NCBI GenBank assembly: GCA_024426085.1 | Contig: CP087974.1 | Coordinates: 2,542,001-2,606,000 of the forward strand | Direction of reading: 5' to 3' | DNA length: 64,000 bases | From: Rhizobium sp. RCAM05350 | GTDB lineage: Bacteria > Pseudomonadota > Alphaproteobacteria > Rhizobiales > Rhizobiaceae | Part shown: one piece after another, positions 54,160 through 64,000 of the stretch | Position numbering within the stretch: the first letter of the stretch is position 1 | Layout: each line of letters starts with the position of its first letter | Program-made: the position numbers and the translations under genes | Notes under the pieces: model-generated | The model's input: the letters and a program-made list of their open reading frames with translations, nothing else | Told to the model about the DNA's origin: nothing | Database searches by the model: none

Positions 54160-54610
54160 TCACGATGCGGGTGGCAGGCGTCCGTTTCGCTGGGTATTGG
54201 CGATCGCCTTGCGCATATATTCCAGCATCAGTTCGCGCTCGAAGTGCCGGAAACCCGAAAACAGCGACTGATCGGCGGCAAGTGCGGCCTCCTTCGCTTC
54301 CGCTTCCATCTCACGTGCCTTGTCGGTGAGGAAAACCTGCTGGGCGCGTTTGTCGCTCGGGTGTTTTTTGCGGACGATCAAGCCGTCGCGTTCCATGCGG
54401 GACAGGGTATTGGCCATGGTCGCCTGCTCGATATCGAGGCGATCAAGCAGTTGCTTCTGGGTCAGCCCCTCCTCGCTCCAGAGCTCGAGTAATACGGGGA
54501 ACTGACCGGGCGCGAAGCCGAGCTTCTGGCCTCTCTCCTGCAGCGCGGGAGAAGCTCTTTGCCAGGAGGCTAGCCAGGTATGTTGCAGAATCCATACGGT
54601 CGAAGGCCAT
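54160..54610 (-). CDS. MarR-family regulator (one frameshift)
   Basis: About 149 residues after repair. MDSATYLASLLAKSFSRAQERGQKLGFAPGQFPVLLELWSEEGLTQKQLLDRLDIEQATMANTLSRMERDGLIVRKKHPSDKRAQQVFL is a full winged-helix MarR domain. An extra base at 54542, inside a CpG on the minus strand (SRA/QERGQK), breaks the frame; losing two bases of a GC repeat is an alternative. The start at 54610 or 54595 is uncertain. The ligand and targets are unknown; no divergent partner is adjacent. Confidence 0.82.
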
Positions 54611-54715
54611 GAATATGGGTACCTCTCACCAAACCGGAAAACAAGTTACATTGCAGGCGATGGACGAGCGCGGCGCACTTTTCACACGCATGTGATGCCC
54701 GCACTGCAGCACAAA

Positions 54716-54840
54716 CAAAAACCGCCATGGCGGAGGCGGGGCCACGGCGGTTTTTGTTATAAATTGGACAAAGGCCCGGAGAGGGGGGATAGGCCTTTGT
54801 CCTTACATCTGGCTTCGGCGGGGGACAGGCCTTTGACCAG
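54716..54840 (-). ncRNA. Candidate small RNA with three C-rich hairpin loops (alpha-r14/cuckoo-like)
   Basis: Read on the minus strand, three hairpins follow each other. First, CTGG..GGC with GCC..CCAG around CTGTCCCCC (54840-54809). Second, a perfect 11-bp stem GGACAAAGGCC/GGCCTTTGTCC around a loop TATCCCCCCTCTCCG (54802-54766). Third, a 15-bp terminator stem AAAAACCGCCGTGGC/GCCATGGCGGTTTTT with one G-U pair around CCCGCCTCC (54755-54717) and a T-run. Several short stems with exposed anti-Shine-Dalgarno loops (CCUCC-like) are the mark of alphaproteobacterial alpha-r14/cuckoo sRNAs. A possible -35/-10 (TTGAAA..CAAATA) lies 30-60 bp upstream. Confidence 0.55.
54717..54755 (-). terminator. Terminator of the candidate small RNA
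   Basis: A 15-bp stem with one G-U pair, loop CCCGCCTCC, followed on the minus strand by TTTTTGTTT. The same stem carries an A-run, so it could also end plus-strand transcription. Confidence 0.75.
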
Positions 54841-55089
54841 ATGACGGCGTGTTCAGGTGCCGTTGACTGTTATTTGTGGTGGCAAATGTGGCTTTTCAAG
54901 GGAACAGGCACTCGAGCCGCATTACAAATTCGTAACGTTGTCGTGAGGGGCCTCAATATTCAGAATAGAGAAGTCCACGCCCGCCCAAGCCGACCATTCG
55001 AGGAGCGAAAAACGCCTTCTCATCAGTCAACTTTCTGGTCGCGTGACTGGCCGTCATAGCCAGGGCGCGGATGATCTGTCGAGTGCAAA

Positions 55090-56760
55090 CTAACCTGCCA
55101 GCACCGTGACCACGCCAACCACCACAGGCCCCATAAGCGGCAACAGTACATTTGAGATTGCGTAGGTGACGGTATAGCCGATGACAGGCGTTGAGTTTCC
55201 CGCCTGGGAGACGAGCGCGCTGATGGTTGGGGTGCTGCAATGCTGCCTGGCGATCACGCCGAGAAGAATCGGCGCGTCGATCTTCATCAACTTTGAGCCG
55301 ACGAACAACGAAACAAGGGCCGGCAGAAACGAAACGAGCAATCCGAGGACGGGCAGGATCAGGCCGTATTCCATGATCAGATTGATGGCATCGGGGCCGG
55401 CGCTGAGACCTATCGCTGCGATGAATGTGGCAAGGCCAAAGTCCTTGGCAAACTCCGCCGCAGCCGGTGGCAGGCCGCCGCGCGTCGGATTGCGCATATT
55501 CAGCCAACCGAAGACGAGCCCGGAGACAAGCGCCCCACCGCCCGCACCCAATCCCAGTTCCATCCCTCCAATTTTCAGATGGAAGTGCCCGATCACGAGC
55601 CCGAGTGCGAGGCCAAGACCGAGGAAAATGAAATCGGTCCGCTCGCCTGGAGGCACGGGCTTGCCGAGTTCGCGCCCTGCGCGCTCTATCGCCTGCTCCG
55701 GGCCGTAAAGGGTGACGATATCCCCGTACTGCAAAACCGTGCCAGACAGCGCCGGGATATTTTGTCCCATGCGCCGAACGTGGGATATGAATATGCCGCG
55801 CTGCAACTCAGGCGAGGCCAACTGCCTCAACTGCCGAATCTGGCGTCCGAAAACTTCCTTTCGCCCCAGAACGATATCGCGTGTGGCGAGCGCGAAGTTT
55901 GTTCCTTGCGGGACCGGCACTTCGTCGCCGAACCGATCCCGGACGCGATGACCGCATTGCGGCGTCCCCGGACAAACACGATGTCGTCGGCGCGCAGCAG
56001 AAGATCGGGTGTTGTTTCAAGAACCTCGCTGCCACGCTGCAGGCGTTCGATAGCAACTGCCCAGCCGCGGCTTTTTTCGAAATCGCCGACCGTTTGGCCT
56101 GCCGCGTCGCCAACGCGGAATGCGCGGCCAACAAATGCCGGGAGGCCTTCAGCTTGCTCCTCGTCGTCATCGGTCGAACCCAGTTTGCGTGCCGGATCCT
56201 GTGCTTCCTTCCGCAGGTCGATTTTCAGCAGCAACGGGGGCGATCTGCGTTGTGAAAATCACGATTGCGATGAGCCCGAAGAGATAGGTGAGGCTATAGG
56301 CCGTGGCGATATTGGCCTGCAGCCGCTGGATCTCCGGTCCGGAAAGAGCGAGGCGGCCAATCGCCTCTGATGCCGTGCCAACGACGGCGGATTCTGTCGT
56401 GGATCCTGCAAAAGCCCTGCCGCCGTACCGACGTCGAGATGAAAAAGAAGCACGGCAATGGTCAGCAGCGCGAGAGCGCAGACAATTTCGATGATCGAAA
56501 GATGCCGTAGCGCCATCCGCCACGGATATTGGTGAAAAATTGCGGTCCGGCCGAGAAACCGAGCGCATAGATGAACAAGGCGAAGGCCGCGTTTTTCAGA
56601 TCGGGGCCGACCTGCACCCCCAATTGGCCGATCGCCAGGGCCACAAACAACGTTCCGCATGTTCCCCCAGTTGAACCGGACCGACGCGCAGTTTGCCGAT
56701 GAGAAAACCGAGCGCGAGCGAAATGAACAAGGCGATGATGGGATCGGTGAGGAACGACAT
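55090..56760 (-). CDS. AspT/YidE/YbjL-type transporter with TrkA-C domains (five frameshifts)
   Basis: A secondary transporter of the aspartate:alanine exchanger family: membrane part (MSFLTDPIIALFISLALGFLIGKLRVGPVQLGGTCGTLFVALAIGQLG, GFSAGPQFFTNIRGG), then two TrkA-C (RCK_C) domains (GLPAFVGRAFRVGD; EVPVPQGTNFALATRDIV), then the second membrane repeat (FKIGGMELGLGAGGGALVSGLVFGWL, GLATFIAAIGLSAGPDAI). Breaks near 56655, 56508, 56412, 56236 and 55933 are all one-base homopolymer or GG/CC slips; undone, the total is 557 residues, the family size. Highest indel density in the window, so a decayed gene cannot be fully excluded. Confidence 0.82.
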
Positions 56761-57145
56761 GAACAGATCCGGTGCCTATGAGCGGGATTGGACGTGGGGA
56801 TGTGCGGTCGAAACTGAAAGACTCGGCTATTGAAAACCGGTGGGCCGGCGTAACTTCACCCCTTGCGGGGAAAAAAGCCGCGGCAACTCCAGCTGGCTCG
56901 GCGGTAAAAGCAGGCCTCATTTTGCGCGCCCAAAAGTTCACGCAATGCTCGACAATACACGGTTAGCGGGTACAGTAAGCTTTGCGTATGCGAGGTCGAG
57001 CTCTTGCTCCGAGCGAAGGGGCGACGATTGGAGGGGACGACATCGTCAACTCGCCAGCAGCGCCTCCTGCAACCCGTGTAAATTTCCTCGTCGCCCCGGA
57101 ATGAAATATGGACGGCCAGCGCAGCCCGCGTTATCCCTTGTCGCC
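56761..57145. other. Divergent upstream region of the transporter and polA; no gene seen
   Basis: Open frames crossing this stretch lack any family signature. It should hold both promoters, but I found no convincing -35/-10 pair. Confidence 0.4.
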
Positions 57146-60100
57146 ATGAAAAAAGGTGATCATCTCTTCCTCGTCGACGGCTCCGGGTTCATTTTCCGGG
57201 CGTTCCACGCCATCCCGCCGCTCAACCGCAAATCGGATGGCCTGCCGGTCAATGCCGTCTCCGGTTTCTGCAACATGCTGTGGAAGCTGTTGACCGATGC
57301 GCGCGACACTTCCGTCGGGGTGACTCCGACCCATTTTGCCGTCATTTTCGACTATTCGTCAAAAACCTTCCGCAATGAACTCTACGATCAGTACAAGGCA
57401 AACCGCAGCGCGCCGCCGGAAGACCTGATCCCGCAATTCGGGCTGATCCGGCATGCGACCCGCGCTTTCAACCTGCCCTGCATCGAGAAGGAGGGTTTTG
57501 AGGCCGACGACCTGATCGCCACCTATGCCCGGATGGCGGAGGCCACCGGCGCGGATGTCACGATCATTTCCTCCGACAAGGACCTGATGCAGCTCGTGAC
57601 GGCCAATGTGTCGATGTATGACAGCATGAAGGACAAGCGGATCTCGATCCCGGAAGTGATCGAGAAATGGGGCGTGCCGCCGGAAAAGATGATCGACCTG
57701 CAGGCGATGACCGGCGACAGCACCGACAACGTGCCCGGCATTCCCGGCATCGGCCCGAAGACTGCAGCGCAGCTTCTGGAGGAATTCGGCGATCTCGACA
57801 CCTTGCTTGCCCGCGCCAGTGAAATCAAGCAGCAGAAGCGCCGCGAAAACATCATCGCCAATACCGAACTGGCCAAGCTTTCGCGTCAGCTGGTGACGTT
57901 GAAGACCGATACGCCGATAGATGTGCCGCTGGACGATTTCGAACTGCACGCACAGGACGGGCCGAAACTGGTCGCCTTCCTGAAGGCAATGGAATTCACC
58001 ACGCTTACCCGCCGCGTTGCGGCTGCGACCGAGACCGATGCAGATGCGGTCGATGTCGCATCTGTTCCCCGTCGAATGGGGTGCGCAGGCGCGTGGACCC
58101 GATCTCGACAAGGGCGACGTGGCTTCGCCATCCGCCCTGTCCTCCGCGACATCACCGGCGCTTGGAAGTGCTGCGGAAGCCGCGTCTTCCTTTGCCGCAA
58201 TCCCCGATGCCGGCCCGGCTCCTGCGACACCGCAGAATCTGGCGCAGACCCGAGCAGAACTCTTTGCCACCGCCAAGATCGACCGCAGCGCCTATGTGAC
58301 GATCCGCGATCTTGCCACGCTCGATGCCTGGATTGCCGCTGCCCGTGAAACCGGACTTGTTGCTTTCGATACGGAAACCACCTCGCTCGATGCGATGCAG
58401 GCCGAACTGGTCGGCTTCTCGCTGGCCATTGCCGATAACAGCAAGAACCCGTCCGGCACCGATATTCGCGCCGCCTATGTGCCGCTGCTCCACAAGACCG
58501 GCGGCAACGATCTGTTCAGCGACGGAGTGAAGCTGGCGGAAAACCGGATCCCGTCTGCGGTCGCGCTCGAGCGGCTGAAAGATCTGCTGGAGGATCCGTC
58601 GGTTCTCAAGATCGCGCAGAACCTCAAATATGATTACCTCGTCATGAAGCGCCACGGCGTCAGCATTGCCAGCTTCGACGATACGATGCTGATGTCCTAC
58701 GTCGTCGATGCCGGTGCCGGTACGCACGGAATGGATTCACTGTCGGAAAAATGGCTCGGCCATCAGCCGATTCCCTACAAGGATGTTGCCGGCAGCGGCA
58801 AGTCTTCCGTCAGCTTCGATTATGTCGATATCGACAAGGCGACTGCCTATGCGGCTGAAGATGCCGACGTGACGCTCAGGCTATGGCAGGTGCTGAAGCC
58901 GCGCCTGGCGGCCAAGAACCTCAATGTCGTCTACGAGCGCCTGGAGCGGCCGTTGGTGCCGGTTCTGGCTCGCATGGAGGAACGCGGCATTACCATCGAC
59001 CGGCAGATCCTGTCGCGGTTGTCGGGCGAGCTGGCGCAGGGTGCCGCCGGCCTCGAACACGAAATCTACGGTCTGGTCGGCGAAAGCTTCAATATCGGAT
59101 CGCCAAAACAGCTTGGCGATATCCTGTTCGGCCGCCTCGGGCTCCCCGGCGGTGCCAAGACCAAGACGGGGCAATGGTCGACCTCCGCGCAGGTGCTTGA
59201 AGAACTCGCTCTGGAAGGCCACGAGCTGCCGCGCAAGATCGTCGACTGGCGCCAGCTGACCAAGCTCAAATCCACCTATACCGACGCCCTGCCGGGTTTC
59301 GTGCATCCGGAAACGAAGCGCGTCCACACATCCTATGCGCTGGCCGCCACGACCACGGGGCGTCTCTCCTCCTCCGAGCCGAACCTGCAGAACATTCCGG
59401 TGCGCACGGCCGAAGGCCGCAAGATCCGCACGGCCTTTATCTCGACACCGGGACACAAGCTGGTTTCGGCCGACTACAGCCAGATCGAGCTGCGCGTGCT
59501 TGCCCATGTTGCTGAGATTCCGCAGCTGAAGCAGGCGTTTTCCGACGGCATAGACATCCATGCGATGACCGCATCGGAAATGTTCGGTGTGCCGGTCGAG
59601 GGCATGCCGAGCGAAATCCGCCGCCGCGCCAAGGCGATCAATTTCGGCATCATCTATGGCATCTCGGCCTTTGGCCTTGCCAACCAGCTGTCGATCGAAC
59701 GCTCGGAAGCCGGCGATTACATCAAGAAATACTTCGAGCGCTTCCCCGGTATCCGAGACTATATGGAAAGCACCAAGGCCTTTGCGCGCGAAAACGGCTA
59801 TGTCGAAACCATCTTTGGCCGCCGCGCCCACTATCCGGACATCCGCTCGTCCAACCCCTCGCACCGCGCCTTCAACGAGCGCGCGGCGATCAACGCGCCG
59901 ATCCAGGGTTCGGCCGCCGACATCATTCGCCGCGCAATGGTGAAGATGGAGCCAGCGCTCGAACAGGCCGGGCTTTCGCAACGCGCCCGCATGCTTCTGC
60001 AGGTGCATGACGAACTGATCTTCGAAGTCGAGGATGCCGATGTCGAGCGGGCCATCCCGCTGATCGTCTCGGTGATGGAAAACGCGGCCATGCCGGCGCT

Positions 60101-60164
60101 CGACATGAAGGTGCCGCTGAAGGTCGATGCACGGGCCGCCCATAACTGGGACGAAGCACACTGA
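57146..60164 (+). CDS. polA: DNA polymerase I (one frameshift)
   Basis: Three enzymes in one chain. The 5'-3' exonuclease (residues 1-300) has FLVDGSGFIFRAFHAI, EGFEADDLIATYA, IISSDKDLMQLV and DNVPGIPGIGPKTA. The 3'-5' exonuclease keeps its acidic residues (LVAFDTETTSLD, AQNLKYDYLVMK), so proofreading is likely active. The polymerase has TTGRLSSSEPNLQNIPVR, VSADYSQIELRVLAH, RAKAINFGIIYGIS and LQVHDELIFEVE. A variable Ala/Ser/Pro-rich linker lies near residues 320-380. One extra C near 58060 breaks the frame (VDVASVPVEWGAQARG). The repaired length is 1005 residues. Confidence 0.96.
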
Positions 60165-60177
60165 GGCGCGTGGAACA

Positions 60178-61103
60178 TCAGGACAAAAGCTTCCGCTTCA
60201 GCAGTGCCTCAAGCCAATCGGCGAAAACCTGAAGGCGGCGGGAGAGATGCTGGCGGTGCGGGTAGAGCAGCGTCATCGGCATGGGCGCGGCCCGATAATC
60301 CGGCATCACCTCAACGAGCTCGCCCGCGTCGAGGTGATGTTGGACGTCATAAACCGGGATCTGGATCAGGCCAAGCCCGGCAAGACAGCAGGCAATGTAG
60401 GCCTCGGCACCGTTGACGCTGACCCGGCCCCGCATCGGCGTACCGCTCAAAGTACCGTTCTCCACCCATCCCCAATCTTCGACACGCCCGCTTGAGGGCG
60501 AGGCATAGTTTACGACCCAATGCTCACTGAGATCAGCCGGCGTTGCGGGAATACCATTGCGTTCCAGATAGGCAGGGCTCGCGACATTGATCAGCGCCAA
60601 CTCGCCGATGGGGCGGGCAATCAATCGGAATCAATCAATGGTCCAACGCGCAACACGCAGTCGATACTGCCCTCTATGAGGTTGACGGCCCGGTCGGTGA
60701 CGCCGAGATCGATGTTGATTTGCGGAAAGCGCTCAAGGAAATCGGGTAGCGCCGGAGCAAGGATGAGGCGCCCGATGCGGCCTGGGACATCAACCCTGAG
60801 AGTTCCCGAGAGCCGGGCCTCCGTCCGCCGGAAAAGACTTTCCGTTTCTGCCACATCATCGACAAGGCGCACGCAGCGTTCGTAGAAAGCAGCGCCGTCT
60901 TGCGTCGGCGCCACCTTGCGCGTCGTGCGGTGAAGCAGGCGCGCGCCCACCCGGTTTTCAAGTTCCTGCACAGCCGCAGAGACCGAGGAGCGTGGCAGAC
61001 CCAACGTGTCACCTGCCCGGGTAAAGTTTGAACATTCCACGACCCGCGCAAAGATACGGAACGGGTCAATGCGATCCAAGATGCGCCTCCGATTGTCCGT
61101 CAT
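60178..61103 (-). CDS. LysR-family regulator (one frameshift), divergent from an SDR gene
   Basis: RIDPFRIFARVVECSNFTRAGDTLGLPRSSVSAAVQELENRVGARLLHRTTRKVAPTQDG is the LysR winged HTH; the effector domain follows (LSGTLRVDVPGRIGRLILAPALPDFLERFPQINIDLG). One T is probably missing near 60623 (GPLIDSDLIARPIGELALINVASPAYLE). The repaired length is 308 residues. ATG 61103 is preferred to the TTG at 61112. It lies 113 bp from the divergent SDR gene, the usual LysR-target arrangement. Confidence 0.87.
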
Positions 61104-61216
61104 CTCTGACAAATGATGTCAGGATTTCCATCTTTATCTACCATTCCTAGACGATATCCTTCCGACCTGAAAGCGGCTGTAGACGCAGCCGTGCATCAAG
61201 ACAGGAGGTCGACGCC

Positions 61217-61991
61217 ATGACTGAACACAGCATCAAGGGCAAAACCGTCATCATTGCCGGGGGCGCAAAAAATCTTGGCAGGGCTCATCGCCCGAGATCT
61301 CGCTAAACACGGCGCCAAAGCTATCATGATTCACTACAACAGCGAGGGAACAAAGGCCGAAGCGGAGAAAACCCTGGCTGCCATAAAGGCCGCCGGTGCT
61401 GAAGCCGTCGCCTTCCAGGCGGACCTGACAACAGCGGCGGCGATGCAGAAACTGTTTGCCGATACCGTCGCGGCGATAGGGCGCCCGGATATCGTGATCA
61501 ATACGGTCGGCAAGGTGTTGAAAAAGCCGATCGCCGAGATTTCGGAGGCGGAATATGACGAGATGAGCGCCATCAACGCCAAATCCGCCTTTTTCTTTCT
61601 CAAGGAAGCCGGCAAGTATCTCAACGACAACGGCAAGATCTGCACGCTGGTGACGTCGCTGCTGGGCGCCTTCACCCCCTTCTATGCGGCCTATGCCGGC
61701 ACCAAGGCGCCGGTCGAACATTTCACCCGCGCAGCGTCGAAGGAGTTTGGTGCGCGCGGCATTTCCGTCACCGCAATCGGGCCGGGCCCGATGGACACCC
61801 CCTTCTTCTATCCGGCCGAGGGCGAAGACGCGGTTGCCTATCACAGGTCAGCGGCGGCCTTGTCGAATTTCTCCAAAACCGGCCTCACCGACATCGAGGA
61901 CATCGTTCCCTACATCCGCTTCATGGTCTCGGAAGGCTGGTGGATGACCGGCCAGACCATTCTCGTGAACGGTGGCTACACGACAAAATGA
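61217..61991 (+). CDS. Short-chain dehydrogenase/reductase (one frameshift)
   Basis: MTEHSIKGKTVIIAGGAKNLGG starts the Rossmann fold (GGAKNLG is the cofactor loop), DLAKHGAKAIMIHYNSEGTKAEAEK follows, and YAAYAGTKAPVEHFTRAASKEFGARGISV contains the catalytic Tyr-xxx-Lys. The end WWMTGQTILVNGGYTTK is typical of classical SDRs. An extra A at 61280, inside a CpG, breaks the frame (NLGGLIARDLAK). The repaired length is 257 residues. AGGAGG at 61203-61208 is a perfect ribosome-binding site. Probably regulated by the divergent LysR protein. Confidence 0.9.
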
Positions 61992-62136
61992 TGCCGTCTT
62001 CATCGCAGCCGGTGCCTTGGCGCTGGCCGCAGAGGGGCAAGGCAAATTACCAGGCACATGAGCACGGCGTGAATCGCGATCGACTCGATGCCTACGAGAC
62101 CGTGGCTCGTTGCCACGCTGTCGTCTGGATATTGGC

Positions 62137-62772
62137 CTATATGGATATTTCTGCGTTGGCCGGAACCGGGCGAAAGCTGTTGAACAGGCGTTTCAGCCCT
62201 TCCTTGCCTTCCGCCGCAAGATCGAAGCGTCGGCCGAATAGCAGCCATTCGCTGCAAAGCCCTTCCATCATCCAGCGCAGCGCCTTGGTGGCCGATTGCG
62301 GCGTCCAGTTGCTGCTGAGAAACCCTTCGCTGCGGGCGCGGTCAAAGGCGCTATCGAGCATGACCGTATGGCGGTCATCGACTTCCTGCTGCTTTTCCAG
62401 AACCGGCAACAGCTCGTCGCCATAGGCGCAGCGCAGAAGGATGGTGAAGATGCGCTGGCGATGCTCGTCTGCCGCCAGCTCGTCCAGCCAGTCTCCCGCC
62501 GATTTCTCGATATGGCAGAGCACATCGGCGGCGGGCTGCTCGACATCGTGGGCAATCATGTCTTCCACCGGCAAGGTCACGCTGTTGTAAAGCTCGAGGA
62601 AAAGGTCGGTCTTGTTGGAGAAATGCCAATAGATGGCGCCGCGCGTGACGCCGGCCGCCTTGGCGACATCGTCGAGTGACGCATTCGAGACGCCCTTTTC
62701 AAAGAAAACCCGTTCGGCGGCGCCAAGGATGCTGTTGCGGGTTTCTTCCGCCTCGGCCTTGGTTCTGCGCAT
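62137..62772 (-). CDS. TetR/AcrR-family regulator of an RND efflux operon
   Basis: 211 residues, intact. RRTKAEAEETRNSILGAAERVFFEKGVSNASLDDVAKAAGVTRGAIYWHFSNKTDLF is the AcrR/TtgR-type HTH, and the C-terminal half resembles TetR_C_2 of multidrug regulators. GGAGGGGGAG precedes ATG 62772. It lies downstream of the RND permease gene on the same strand, so regulator and pump are probably in one operon, with the operator beyond the right window edge. Confidence 0.9.
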   Translation of the reverse strand: MRRTKAEAEETRNSILGAAERVFFEKGVSNASLDDVAKAAGVTRGAIYWHFSNKTDLFLELYNSVTLPVEDMIAHDVEQPAADVLCHIEKSAGDWLDELAADEHRQRIFTILLRCAYGDELLPVLEKQQEVDDRHTVMLDSAFDRARSEGFLSSNWTPQSATKALRWMMEGLCSEWLLFGRRFDLAAEGKEGLKRLFNSFRPVPANAEISI

Positions 62773-62798
62773 GGTTCTCCCCCTCCTTTCAAGGAAAG

Positions 62799-62816
62799 GC
62801 CCGCCTTTCGGCGGGC
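62799..62816 (-). terminator. Hairpin between the RND permease and TetR genes
   Basis: GCCCGCC-TTTC-GGCGGGC, eight bases downstream of the permease stop. Only a weak T-run (CTTTCCTT on the minus strand), so it may attenuate transcription rather than end it. Confidence 0.5.
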
Positions 62817-62823
62817 ACTTCCA

Positions 62824-64000
62824 TTATTCTGCCGGCGTGGCGGCCGTTTCTGCGTCTGCACCAATCGGCTTCAACGTTGTCCTCCCGAACAACTTCATGA
62901 TGAAGACGAAGAAGACGGGCACGAAGAAGATCGCCAGGATCGTCGCCGAGATCATGCCCCCCATGACGCCGGTACCGATGGCGCGCTGGCTGCCCGAGCT
63001 TGCGCCCGTCGCGATCGCCAGCGGCAGCACACCGAGGGTAAAGGCGAGCGAGGTCATCAGGATCGGGCGGAAGCGCAGATGCGCTGCCTCGATGGTGGCA
63101 TCCAGCAACGGCTTTCCGGCCTCCATCTGCTCCTTGGCGAACTCGATAATCAGGATCGCGTTTTTCGCCGATAGACCGATGATCGCGATCAGGCCGACCT
63201 TGAAGTACACGTCGTTCGGCATATCGCGCAGGGTCACTGCCAGAACCGCGCCGATGACGCCGAGCGGCACCACCATCATCACCGATACCGGAATGCTCCA
63301 GCTCTCGTAGAGGGCTGCAAGGCACAGGAAGATCAGCAGGCACGACAGCGCCACGAGAAGCGGTGCCTGGGTGCCCGAAGCAATTTCCTCGCGCGACTGA
63401 CCCGTCCATTCATAGCCGAAGCCCGGCGGCAGCTGGCCGAACAGACGTTCCATTTCGGCAATCGCTTCACCGGAGGAATAGCCCGCACTAGCCTGGCCGC
63501 TGATGGGAACCGACGGATAGCCGTTATAACCGACCGTCTGGGTTGGGCCGCTTGTCCACTCGATGCTGGAGAAGGCCGACAGAGGCACCATGCCGCCATT
63601 GCTGTTGCGGACATTGAGCTTCAAGAGGTCAGCCGTCTGCATGCGCTTGTTCTCGTCGGCCTGCACCGTCACACGCTGCAGACGTCCGGCATTCGGGAAG
63701 TCGTTGACATAGGACGAACCAAGATTCGTCGAGATCGTCGAGTTGATGTCAGCGAAGGCAACACCGAACGTATTGGCCTTTTCACGGTCGATGAGCAGGT
63801 TGACCTGTGCCGCATCCGGCAGGCCATCGACACGAACACCCGAGATGACCTGGCTTTGTGCGGCAAGACCGAGAAGCTGGTCACGCGCTGCGGCAAGCGC
63901 TGCAGACCCTTGTCCACCGCGATCCTGCAGGCGGAACTCGAAACCGTTGGAGGTGCCGAGACCCTGGATCGGCGGCGGCGACAGCGCGAAGCTGATCGCA
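62824..64000 (-). CDS. RND multidrug efflux permease (AcrB/MexB type), C-terminal part, cut by window edge
   Basis: About 390 codons, no stop and no start within the window, no indel. ALSPPPIQGLGTSNGFEFRLQDRGGQG is the porter-domain hallmark PPPIQGLGTSNGF, VDGLPDAAQVNLLIDREKANTFGV follows, then the second membrane bundle (LLVALSCLLIFLCLAALYESWSIPVSVMMVVPLGVIGAVLAV), GLSAKNAILIIEFAKEQMEAGKPLLDA and TSLAFTLGVLPLAIATGASSGSQRAIGTGVMGGMI. This is the HAE1 family pump. The N-terminal half, with the catalytic Asp pair, and the membrane fusion gene lie beyond 64000. Confidence 0.95.
   Translation of the reverse strand, partial: AISFALSPPPIQGLGTSNGFEFRLQDRGGQGSAALAAARDQLLGLAAQSQVISGVRVDGLPDAAQVNLLIDREKANTFGVAFADINSTISTNLGSSYVNDFPNAGRLQRVTVQADENKRMQTADLLKLNVRNSNGGMVPLSAFSSIEWTSGPTQTVGYNGYPSVPISGQASAGYSSGEAIAEMERLFGQLPPGFGYEWTGQSREEIASGTQAPLLVALSCLLIFLCLAALYESWSIPVSVMMVVPLGVIGAVLAVTLRDMPNDVYFKVGLIAIIGLSAKNAILIIEFAKEQMEAGKPLLDATIEAAHLRFRPILMTSLAFTLGVLPLAIATGASSGSQRAIGTGVMGGMISATILAIFFVPVFFVFIMKLFGRTTLKPIGADAETAATPAE

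Noticed and set aside
54841..55059. 72-codon plus-strand frame downstream of the candidate sRNA
   Set aside because: No family features, no ribosome-binding site, and it overlaps the region upstream of the candidate small RNA.

Overview
The window looks like chromosomal DNA of a Rhizobiaceae alphaproteobacterium (Rhizobium/Agrobacterium/Allorhizobium group). The evidence is the high-GC codon use, the gene content and order (infC, rpmI-rplT, pheS-GFA-pheT; yejABEF; dnaK-dnaJ-GST-recF-ThiF; polA), a bacterial transglutaminase-like cysteine peptidase, alphaproteobacterial RpoH- and EcfG-type promoters, and a RIME-like palindromic intergenic repeat. Assignment to genus is not possible from this stretch alone. 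No rRNA, tRNA, CRISPR array, prophage or insertion sequence was recognised.

Layout. 0-8 kb: a partial gene, a secreted cysteine peptidase, a hydrolase, then the translation cluster infC (AUU start), rpmI, rplT, pheS, a GFA-type zinc protein and pheT. 8-10 kb: a low-GC FRG-domain gene and a repeat-rich intergenic stretch. 10-18 kb: small enzymes (M15-like, GNAT, aldo/keto reductase, Gfo/Idh), xseA, a quinone reductase-like flavoprotein, MarR plus an NlpC/P60 peptidase. 17.6-24.5 kb: a GhrA-like reductase and the YejABEF peptide importer. 24.7-31 kb: mepA, mgsA, glk, an MsbA-like exporter, dapB, gpmA. 31-37 kb: DNA repair (Ogt/Ada-like, nth), two TetR systems with clear palindromic operators (one beside a VOC protein, one heading an MFS exporter operon) and a PfkB kinase. 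37-46 kb: SH3 protein, 2-hydroxyacid dehydrogenase, GNAT/ThiF/RecF, GST, dnaJ, dnaK. 46-55 kb: class A PBP, a group of small stress-type genes, entericidin-like lipoprotein, cold-shock protein, MprF-like membrane protein, M20 dipeptidase, MarR, and a candidate small RNA with C-rich loops. 55-64 kb: AspT-type transporter, polA, LysR/SDR pair, TetR and the C-terminal part of an RND efflux pump.

The most striking global property is that about half of the genes, including essential ones (rplT, pheS, pheT, dapB, dnaJ), carry one to five small frame-changing indels, about fifty in total. Undoing each restores the family reading frame and usual length. Most are homopolymer or GC-repeat slips, but about nineteen fit a different, very specific pattern: one extra T or A placed inside a CpG, turning CG into CTG/CAG. 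This looks like an uncorrected long-read assembly with a sequence-specific error and not like pseudogenisation, so interrupted genes are annotated here as CDS across their full repaired extent. Functionally, envelope maintenance and antimicrobial-peptide or drug defence (Yej, PBP, MepA, NlpC/P60, MprF-like, RND, MFS) are well represented, interleaved with housekeeping genes.
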